Source: Hoylesella marshii DSM 16973 = JCM 13450 (GTDB lineage Bacteria > Bacteroidota > Bacteroidia > Bacteroidales > Bacteroidaceae). From it: a stretch of DNA of 64,000 nt. A program made the position numbers and the translations under genes. This document shows, piece after piece, positions 44,661 to 50,878 of the stretch. The stretch is taken from NCBI RefSeq assembly GCF_000146675.1, contig NZ_GL397214.1:192824-256823 (forward strand), given 5' to 3'. Each line of letters begins with the position of its first letter. Positions within the stretch are counted from its first letter, which is position 1. Below the pieces are notes generated by a model. That model worked only from the letters and a program-made list of their open reading frames with translations. It searched no databases and was not told the DNA's origin.

Positions 44661-45590
44661 TCAATAAACCCGCAATACATCTCCCACCTTAATTTGATAA
44701 TCGGGTGAAAGGTCATTCTTTCTGTACAAGCTTTTCAGTCTGATTCCATATTGCTGTGAGATAGAATACATGCTGTCGCCTGCTTTTACAATGTGCGGTT
44801 TGCCTTTATATGCCTTGTCGGCTTTCTTACGTTTCTTCTTCAAGTACACGATATCACCTTCATGAAGGATGTCTTTCCGGTTGCGCTCATTGTAACTTGC
44901 CAATGCTCGTGCAGGTATATCCACTTCTTCTCCGATAGTTTTAAACGTGTCTCCCTCGCGGGCTTTCAAGTAGTAATTGCGGTTGTAGATATAAATAGGG
45001 TGTAATTTCCCGCCTTTCTGCACCGGTTTGTCAGTAGAAGAGTGGTGTGCCATGAACTTATCATAGCGGGTAGCGGTGTCATATTCGTATAGTTTGTAGA
45101 GTTGAATAATCTCAATCAATTTAGCTGCATATTGGGGATTGGTGGCATATCCACACTCTTTCAGCCCATAAGCCCATCCTTTGTAATCCGTTGTTTCCAA
45201 ACTAAAGAGCTTCCGATAACGGGGTTTTGTGGCCAAGAACTTGCTGTGGTCTTCGTAGCTCTCATAGACATTTTTATAGGCTCTGAAGCATTCGTTCGTC
45301 GCATCGTCGTCATGATAGGTTGTCGCTCCTGTCCAATCGTGACATTTTATACCGAAATGGTTGTTGCCTTTTACCGATAGTTCGCTCAGACCAGCTCCGC
45401 TTTCGAGCAGTCCCTGTGCCAAGGTAATGCTGGCGGGAATACGATATTTCAGCATCTCTTCTATGGCCAAATCCTTGTATTGGTCGATATAAGTCTGATA
45501 CGTGGTGTTCCATTTTATAGGCATACTTGCCCTGCCTGCCAAGAAAAAAACGGAGATGAACAATAAACCGATAACCTTTTTCATATTCAT
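44661..45590 (-). CDS. Glucosaminidase-domain protein with two LysM repeats
   Basis: 309-aa exported peptidoglycan hydrolase. A signal peptide (VIGLLFISVFFLAGRAS) precedes a FlgJ/LytG-type N-acetylglucosaminidase domain (about 35-165; ITLAQGLLESGAGLSELSVKGNNHFGIKC contains the catalytic glutamate near residue 63). Two LysM modules follow: YYLKAREGDTFKTIGEEVDIP near 208 and HIVKAGDSMYSISQQYGI near 264. The start codon lies about 10 bases beyond the T-run of the tRNA-Glu terminator, leaving little room for a private promoter. Confidence 0.9.
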   Translation of the reverse strand: MNMKKVIGLLFISVFFLAGRASMPIKWNTTYQTYIDQYKDLAIEEMLKYRIPASITLAQGLLESGAGLSELSVKGNNHFGIKCHDWTGATTYHDDDATNECFRAYKNVYESYEDHSKFLATKPRYRKLFSLETTDYKGWAYGLKECGYATNPQYAAKLIEIIQLYKLYEYDTATRYDKFMAHHSSTDKPVQKGGKLHPIYIYNRNYYLKAREGDTFKTIGEEVDIPARALASYNERNRKDILHEGDIVYLKKKRKKADKAYKGKPHIVKAGDSMYSISQQYGIRLKSLYRKNDLSPDYQIKVGDVLRVY

Positions 45591-45601
45591 TGCCTATTAA
45601 G

Positions 45602-45640
45602 AAAAAAAGCGACGCCCCAACATCTTGAACATCGCTTTTG
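45602..45640 (-). terminator. tRNA-Glu terminator
   Basis: On the minus strand AAAAGCGATG pairs with CGTCGCTTTT (one G-T pair) and is followed by a T-rich run. It starts directly after the tRNA 3' end and stops about 10 bases before the next leftward gene. Confidence 0.7.
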
Positions 45641-45712
45641 TAGTGGATAGGGGAATCGAACCCCTATGCCAAGATTGAGAATCTTGTATCCTAACCGTTA
45701 GATGAATCCACC
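45641..45712 (-). tRNA. tRNA-Glu (CTC)
   Basis: 72 bases; acceptor GGTGGAT/ATCCACT (first pair G-T), D stem ATCT/GGAT, anticodon stem CAAGA/TCTTG with loop TTCTCAA (anticodon CTC), T arm AGGGG/CCCCT, discriminator A. Confidence 0.92.
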
Positions 45713-45799
45713 CTATGTATTTGAAATTCAGGATTGCGTTTCGCCGTTTGTCGCTTTCTTGATAGCTACAAGACAGCAGATGCTTACTGAAATCCGGTG

Positions 45800-45831
45800 C
45801 AAAGGTATTACTTTTCCTGCAAATCACCAAA
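45800..45831 (-). promoter_or_regulatory. tRNA-Glu promoter
   Basis: Minus-strand TTTG (45828-45831), 20-base spacer, TACCTTTG (45800-45807): full consensus. It lies 88 bases before the tRNA, implying a long 5' leader to be trimmed by RNase P. Confidence 0.65.
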
Positions 45832-45931
45832 TATTCATCATGTTTTTTAAGTTTTTATATTTATACTATTGCCGGCCTTGTCGCTCTCTCCGAATAGCCT
45901 TTATGATAAGGGTTATAGACGGGTTGTGAAA

Positions 45932-45990
45932 TCTGACAATGCCAAAAAGTGATTTTCACATTGTCAGAATGCGATTTTCACAATGTCAGA
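45932..45990. repeat. TGTCAGA inverted/direct repeat cluster (22-bp period)
   Basis: GATTTTCACATTGTCAGA (45951) and GATTTTCACAATGTCAGA (45973) are 22 bases apart. The preceding TCTGACAATG (45932) is inverted, so it can pair with either. The same unit occurs once at 18379-18396. Confidence 0.85.
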
Positions 45991-46065
45991 ATTTCGATGT
46001 TTGTATCAATTCTTGCCCATACATCTAAAAAACGACAGGCGGTGTATGAATTTCTTTCCGAAAAA

Positions 46066-46097
46066 TTTGGCTGTTTCTATAATAAGTTTTACCTTTG
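46066..46097 (+). promoter_or_regulatory. Promoter of the CAT-anticodon tRNA
   Basis: TTTG (46066-46069), 20-base spacer, TACCTTTG (46090-46097): full consensus, 37 bases before the tRNA. Confidence 0.75.
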
Positions 46098-46134
46098 CAC
46101 ACGCAAACTTATTACCGTATAGCGGGGTAGGTGA

Positions 46135-46208
46135 GGGCTTTTAGCTCAGTTGGTTAGAGCAACAGACTCATAATCTGGAGGTCCCAGGTTCAAGCCCTGG
46201 ATGGCCCA
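46135..46208 (+). tRNA. tRNA with CAT anticodon (Met or lysidine-type Ile)
   Basis: 74 bases; D arm GCTC/GAGC, anticodon loop CTCATAA (anticodon CAT), T stem CCAGG/CCTGG, discriminator A, followed by CA. It is not an initiator (the first acceptor pair G-C is intact). The acceptor stem GGGCTTT/ATGGCCC contains a T-T mismatch at the sixth pair. From sequence alone I cannot separate elongator Met from tRNA-Ile2. Confidence 0.88.
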
Positions 46209-46216
46209 CATGCAGT

Positions 46217-46253
46217 AAAGGGGATATGCCGAAATGGGCATATCCCTTTTTTT
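46217..46253 (+). terminator. Terminator of the CAT-anticodon tRNA
   Basis: AAGGGGATATGCC pairs with GGGCATATCCCTTTT around a short loop, followed by more T's, 10 bases after the tRNA. Confidence 0.85.
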
Positions 46254-46372
46254 TACCCCAATTGGTGGGGTGATATTACTTTGCGGCATAGATTTGTAAC
46301 TTTCCACTCTGTTTTTATGATGATTCTTTAGTATCTGATGCTCAAAAGTTTGGGATGGTAATTTCTATCCCT

Positions 46373-46447
46373 AATCGTTCATGAGACCGTTTATCTGCCA
46401 TTTTATAGGGATGATATCATTTCCTGTACAGACCCTCATGGCCGATT
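46373..46447 (+). repeat. 75-bp derivative of the 185-bp repeat, copy D
   Basis: Ends AATCGTTCATGAG (46373-46385) and CTCATGGCCGATT (46435-46447). The interior matches the first about 55 bases and last about 10 bases of copy C as read on the plus strand, with the middle about 110 bases missing. Confidence 0.8.
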
Positions 46448-46565
46448 TGGGTTTTGGGGTGTAAAGTTACGGATGATAAGTCGGCATTCGTACCCTGTAC
46501 AGATGCCGTTCGTACGTGGCATAGGTGGCGTTTGTACAGGGAAAGGTCGGTAATCTTTCTCCGCG
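46434..46565 (+). repeat. Hairpin-ended dispersed repeat, copy 4
   Basis: Shares its first 14 bases with the right end of repeat copy D (CCTCATGGCCGATT). It then follows the family pattern (GATAAGTCGGCATTCG, GCCGTTCGTACGTGGCA, GGCGTTTGTACAGGGAAAGG) to a weakened hairpin AAAGGTCGGTAATCTTT. Confidence 0.8.
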
Positions 46566-46773
46566 CAAATCGCATTGCCGATGTAAGCAAGGTAAGTGCC
46601 GTAGGTGCGAAAGACCGTTTGCCGCATGCAACATTGTGCATTAGAATACGCTCTTCCCACAAAATAGAAGGGGTTGATGGGATTATCTCATGCTTTTCTT
46701 TCTGTAAAGGTGATGCTGTCAAATAAAATGTGTAACTTTGTAAGCATAAATGATAATTGAAAACTTATATATT

Positions 46774-48303
46774 ATGAAAAGAAAAAGATTTGCAGGTTTG
46801 CTGCTAACCTTAGTATGGGCATCGGCAACTGCATGGGGACAAGGTCCTCATGGAACCGGTACCTACTATGCCTCGGCCGACGGAAAGAAGGGGCAAGGAT
46901 TGAAAACGGAACTCTCTGCCATCATAGGTCAAGGAGTGAAGGATTTAGGTTATGGTGGCCTATGGAATGCTTATCGTACCACTGATGTCAGAGCTGATGG
47001 CAAGATATGGGACATGTATTCCAGCACTACAAGCTATGACCCTGTGACCGGACATGCCGGAAACTATAGGAAAGAAGGCGATATGTACAACCGCGAACAC
47101 TCCATTCCGCAGAGCTGGTTTAGGAAAGCTTCACCCATGAAATCCGACCTCTTCCATGTTTATCCCACCGATGGATATGTGAACAATAAGCGCAGTAACT
47201 ATCCCTTTGGCGAAACCAACGGCGAGATATATCAATCTAATGGTGGACACAGTAAGCTCGGAGCCTGTACGACTGCCGGGTATTCGGGCACGGTGTTCGA
47301 GCCGGCCGACGAATACAAGGGCGATTTTGCGCGTACCTATTTCTATATGGCCACCCGTTATGAGAATGAGATAAGCACATGGGGTGGCGGTGTCTTCGGT
47401 CATGGCACCTATCCGGGCATTGCCGATTGGGCATTGAAGATGTTTATCCGTTGGGCAAAGAACGATCCCGTAAGCGAAAAGGAAATCAAACGAAACAATG
47501 AAGTGTACAAATTACAGCACAACCGCAATCCTTTCATCGACTATCCCGGGTTGGAACAGTTTATCTGGGGCGACAGCGTGAACGTAGTTTTCCGTTATAC
47601 GAATTCGGAAACACCGCCCACGCCTCCTAAACCTAATCCCAATCCCGATGACCCAATAATGCCACCCGCCGGTACACAGGTGTTCAAGAAGGTGACCTCT
47701 GCGGCTGACCTGCAGGCAGGTCGCACTTATCTCATCGTACACGAGACCGGCAGCAAAGCCCTGTCTGCTGCCGAAGCAAATCGCTACAGAAAAGTGGCTC
47801 CCGTGGTTATCAATAGCCAAACCATCACGACAGAAACGGGCGTGGCTGGCAAACCTTATATGCTGACATTGGGAGGTACAGATGGTGCTTATACCTTTTA
47901 TGATGCCATAGGTGGCAAATATCTGTCGTACTCCGGCTCATCCAATGGCATCTACACTGCCGATGCTGCCACTTCGACAGAGGCACAATGGAGTATAACA
48001 ATTGAGGCCGATGGCACCGCGCTCATTAAGAGTGCCGCTGTACCCGGCCGTGCCATCTTCTATAATCCCCATTCTCCGAGGTTTGCTTGCTATACCTTAA
48101 CCAAGGGCATGGATGCAGTAACCCTCTATGTGAATGCACCGGTAACAGCCATTCATCCGCTGCTAACAACAGACGATGCCCTTGTTGATGTCTATGGAAT
48201 AGACGGGCGTAAGGTGCGCCATGGCGTAAAACAAGGCGATGCTTTCAGAGGATTGCCACAAGGTATCTATATCGTAGGTGGAAAGAAATACATCGTCAGA
48301 TAA
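46774..48303 (+). CDS. Secreted endonuclease I-family nuclease with probable T9SS tail
   Basis: 509-aa exported DNase. I start it at ATG 46774 (MKRKRFAGLLLTLVWASATAWG), which gives a signal peptide. Residues about 60-270 are an EndA/NucM nuclease: DMYNREHSIPQSWF holds the catalytic histidine, and DLFHVYPTDGYVNNKRSNYPFGE the metal-binding region. A Pro/Asn-rich linker (PPTPPKPNPNPDDP) leads to a strand-rich domain. The last about 40 residues (VDVYGIDGRKV ... GLPQGIYIVGGKKYIV) match the type A sorting tail of type IX secretion cargo. Likely scavenges extracellular DNA. Confidence 0.88.
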   Translation: MKRKRFAGLLLTLVWASATAWGQGPHGTGTYYASADGKKGQGLKTELSAIIGQGVKDLGYGGLWNAYRTTDVRADGKIWDMYSSTTSYDPVTGHAGNYRKEGDMYNREHSIPQSWFRKASPMKSDLFHVYPTDGYVNNKRSNYPFGETNGEIYQSNGGHSKLGACTTAGYSGTVFEPADEYKGDFARTYFYMATRYENEISTWGGGVFGHGTYPGIADWALKMFIRWAKNDPVSEKEIKRNNEVYKLQHNRNPFIDYPGLEQFIWGDSVNVVFRYTNSETPPTPPKPNPNPDDPIMPPAGTQVFKKVTSAADLQAGRTYLIVHETGSKALSAAEANRYRKVAPVVINSQTITTETGVAGKPYMLTLGGTDGAYTFYDAIGGKYLSYSGSSNGIYTADAATSTEAQWSITIEADGTALIKSAAVPGRAIFYNPHSPRFACYTLTKGMDAVTLYVNAPVTAIHPLLTTDDALVDVYGIDGRKVRHGVKQGDAFRGLPQGIYIVGGKKYIVR

Positions 48304-48368
48304 CGAGAATGCCATATATAAACTATAAGCGGAGGTGCCTCTATTGAGTTCCTCCGCTATTTACCCTC

Positions 48369-48443
48369 AATCGACCATGAGAGCCTCTTAGGAAGTTATG
48401 TCATCCCTATTGAAATGGTAGATAAACTGTCTCATGGTCGATT
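48369..48443 (-). repeat. 75-bp derivative of the 185-bp repeat, copy E
   Basis: Ends AATCGACCATGAG (48369-48381) and CTCATGGTCGATT (48431-48443) form a perfect inverted repeat. Both carry two changes from the AATCGGTCATGAG consensus that compensate each other. The interior matches copy B/C sequence around GGAAG...ATGTCATCCCTATTGAAA. It ends 8 bases from the stop codon of the leftward mltF-like gene. Confidence 0.85.
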
Positions 48444-48451
48444 GGGGGTTA

Positions 48452-49636
48452 TTAAATCTTATACTTGTTTTTCTTCTTGGCACGATGCGGAACAATGCTC
48501 CCCGACATGCCGAAATCCGAATTGCCGCGTGCCACACCGCGATATTGCCTCCACCGTTGTTTTATCTTATATACATAGTCGGCAGTCTCAGTGCCACGCA
48601 TATAGCCGTATTTCACCACGGGGTCTCGATAGTATCGCGGGTCACTTAGTTTGAGCACAAAGTCGGAGACATCGCCCCACTGATACCTATTCTTGCCATG
48701 TTTAGTAGCCAACGCCATGGCATCGCGTATATGCAGATAGCCCCCGTTGTAGCTGCCCAATACGAAATGAATGCGCTCCATCCTGTCGGGCACATCGCGG
48801 AACTTATCACTCAATTCCTGTAGGTAGCGGACGGCAGCTGCAATGTTGGCTTCCGGCTCGTAGAGTTGTGCATGCGGAAGTCCCAAATGAGTGGCTGTAG
48901 AGGGGAGAATCTGCATCAATCCGCATGCACCAGCCCATGATTGAGCTTTCGGATCGAAGCAGGATTCCTGATAACATTGTGCTGCCAACAGTCGCCAATC
49001 CATCCTTGCCACAGGCGCATACATCATAAACAAACGGTCGTATTTCGAGATGATACCACCGGCACGATTGAGCATAGGGGCATAGACATGACGTCGCACG
49101 GTCTGCATGGTCAGCAACTGCCGTTCCTCACGTTGCGCCTCTGCAAGCAACTGCGGACGAAACCAATGATTCAGACTATCTGCCAGCGCATGGTTTTCGG
49201 GGTTTACTGCCCACTGTGCCTGCTCCTTTTCGGTATAAGGCCCGCAGAAATTCAGTTTGCCTTTCATGCTTTTAGGCAATGGAAAGGCGATGACATCGGC
49301 ATCGCCCCGCTCTAATCGTTTCACCATTTCAAGCGTATCTTTACATAACTCCACACGCAGCGAAACGCCTATCTTCTGCGCAAACTTCTCACATAGCAGA
49401 TATTGCGTACCCATGCCTCGACCACGGTAATCATAGTAGGTGTCGGGGCCGGAGAGAGTCAGCATAATCATTTCGCCATTGTCAATCATATCATCGAGTG
49501 TAAAACCCTTATCGGTCGTGATGGAATCGGTAATATCCACCCGTCCCCAAGGGGTAACGACTGCATCCTCTTTCTTCTTAGTACAAGAAAGAAACAAAAG
49601 GGCGAGCAACGATAATAATAAAGCAAAAGATTTCAT
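48452..49636 (-). CDS. mltF: Membrane-bound lytic transglycosylase F-like lipoprotein
   Basis: 394-aa lipoprotein (MKSFALLLSLLALLFLSC, lipobox cysteine at 18). Residues about 40-215 form a type 3 solute-binding-like domain (GPDTYYDYRGRGMGTQYLLCEKFAQ, RLERGDADVIAFPL). Residues about 225-365 are an SLT-type transglycosylase domain with catalytic glutamate in QCYQESCFDPKAQSWAGACG and LMQILPSTATHLGL. This is the MltF architecture, cleaving peptidoglycan to 1,6-anhydro products. It is divergent from the HisC-like gene. TACTTTTG at 49694-49701 is a likely -7 box. Confidence 0.92.
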   Translation of the reverse strand: MKSFALLLSLLALLFLSCTKKKEDAVVTPWGRVDITDSITTDKGFTLDDMIDNGEMIMLTLSGPDTYYDYRGRGMGTQYLLCEKFAQKIGVSLRVELCKDTLEMVKRLERGDADVIAFPLPKSMKGKLNFCGPYTEKEQAQWAVNPENHALADSLNHWFRPQLLAEAQREERQLLTMQTVRRHVYAPMLNRAGGIISKYDRLFMMYAPVARMDWRLLAAQCYQESCFDPKAQSWAGACGLMQILPSTATHLGLPHAQLYEPEANIAAAVRYLQELSDKFRDVPDRMERIHFVLGSYNGGYLHIRDAMALATKHGKNRYQWGDVSDFVLKLSDPRYYRDPVVKYGYMRGTETADYVYKIKQRWRQYRGVARGNSDFGMSGSIVPHRAKKKNKYKI

Positions 49637-49710
49637 CTGATAACCATTTCAAAGGGCAACTGTTCTCGCAGTCCCGCACTTGCGAATCAGCTGCAAAAGT
49701 ACAACATTTC

Positions 49711-49742
49711 TTTGGATAGTCTCATCAAAAAGGTTACTTTTG
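49711..49742 (+). promoter_or_regulatory. Promoter of the HisC-like gene
   Basis: TTTG (49711-49714), 20-base spacer, TACTTTTG (49735-49742): full consensus. It excludes the in-frame ATG at 49712 as the start and supports the one at 49787. Confidence 0.7.
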
Positions 49743-49786
49743 CAGCAAATTCATCGGATAACACCGAGACTCAAAGCACGCAATCA

Positions 49787-50824
49787 ATGAAAGATTTACA
49801 GAAATGGGCAAGACCCTGTATTTGGAAACTTGCCGAGCAGAATCGCTCCGAAGAGAACCGTATTCGACCGAGAGCCGGTATATTGCTTGATGCGAATGAA
49901 AGTCCGTATCATACGCTGCTGAATCGTTATCCCGACCCCTCACAGTACAGACTACGGGAAGCTGTGTCGCGACTGAAAGGTGTGTCATCTGACGAGCTGC
50001 TTATGAGTAACGGAAGTACCACGATGGTAGATTTCTTGTTTCGTTGCTTTTGCCGGCCAGGCATTGATAACGCCATGAGCTTTGCACCTACTGCACCTTT
50101 ATATGCCCGCTATGCTGCCATCAATGAAGTGGAATACCGCACTGTGCCACCTGATGCCGGCTATCAGTTGAATGCTACGCGACTGTTAACTGCTTGTAAT
50201 GACAGGACAAAGCTCGTATGGCTGTGCTCGCCCAACAATCCTACGGGCAACAACCTCAATCGTAAAGAGATGGAGCGAGCGATAGCCGGTTTTGATGGCA
50301 TCGTGGTTGTAGATGAGCGGTATGCAGACTTCTCTATGCAAAAAACATTCCGGAGTGAGATACATCGCTATCCTAATCTCATAGTGCTCAACTCAATGAG
50401 CCATGCTTGGGGTTGTGCAGCCCTTGGTCTGTCGATGGTTTTCGCACGAAAAGAACTTATCGACTTTTTCCTTTGTGCAGGATTCACTTCCCCCGTTAGT
50501 CTTTCTGTGGAGGAGAAGATAGTCGAACGATTGGAAGACCCCTATGAAGTAGAACGTTGGGTGAAGTTGCTCTTACAAGAGAGGGACAGACTGATGGAGG
50601 CATTCCGGTTGCTCCCTGTATGTGAAGAGGTATTTCCATCAGACGCAAACTTCTTCCTTGCTAAAATGAAAGATGCTCAACGGATCTACACCTATTTAGC
50701 AAACAAAAATATCATGGTGAGTAATCAATCAATGACACCCCATTGCGAAGAATGCCTAAGAATCACGATTGGAACGCGTACTGAAAACACAGAACTACTA
50801 TCTGCTCTCAGGCAATTTGAGTAG
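49787..50824 (+). CDS. HisC-like aminotransferase-fold protein lacking the PLP lysine
   Basis: 345-aa protein clearly derived from histidinol-phosphate aminotransferase: MKDLQKWARPCIWKL start, LLDANESP near 34, NRYPDPSQYRLR near 46, SPNNPTG at 148, VVVDERY with Asp176, and CLRITIGT near the end. The Schiff-base position, normally SKAWG, reads SHAWG: His206 (codon 50402-50404) replaces the catalytic lysine. The phosphate-binding RLG downstream reads GLS (Gly214). GNGSDEAID-type residues are SNGSTTMVD. The frame is intact, so it may be a pseudoenzyme or have a new function. No his genes are nearby. Confidence 0.85.
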   Translation: MKDLQKWARPCIWKLAEQNRSEENRIRPRAGILLDANESPYHTLLNRYPDPSQYRLREAVSRLKGVSSDELLMSNGSTTMVDFLFRCFCRPGIDNAMSFAPTAPLYARYAAINEVEYRTVPPDAGYQLNATRLLTACNDRTKLVWLCSPNNPTGNNLNRKEMERAIAGFDGIVVVDERYADFSMQKTFRSEIHRYPNLIVLNSMSHAWGCAALGLSMVFARKELIDFFLCAGFTSPVSLSVEEKIVERLEDPYEVERWVKLLLQERDRLMEAFRLLPVCEEVFPSDANFFLAKMKDAQRIYTYLANKNIMVSNQSMTPHCEECLRITIGTRTENTELLSALRQFE

Positions 50825-50878
50825 CATGCAGTGATGCAACCTCAACTTTTCTGCTCACTATAGAAATAAAGGATGGTC

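Larger units (their letters stand above)
45713..46134. other. Divergent gap between tRNA-Glu and CAT tRNA
   Basis: Holds the leftward tRNA-Glu promoter (45800-45831), the TGTCAGA direct repeats (45932-45990) and the rightward tRNA promoter (46066-46097). Nothing else recognised. Confidence 0.7.
46209..46773. other. Intergenic region before the secreted nuclease gene
   Basis: Holds the tRNA terminator, the 75-bp repeat copy D and the hairpin-ended repeat copy 4. Near 46733-46740 TAACTTTG is a likely -7 box for the nuclease gene, without a good -33 box. Confidence 0.65.

Noticed and set aside
46417..46722. Minus-strand frame of 101 aa
   Set aside because: Runs through repeat elements. Similar peptides (KRHLY/RTNA/TYPS) appear wherever the hairpin-ended repeat occurs, in different frames.
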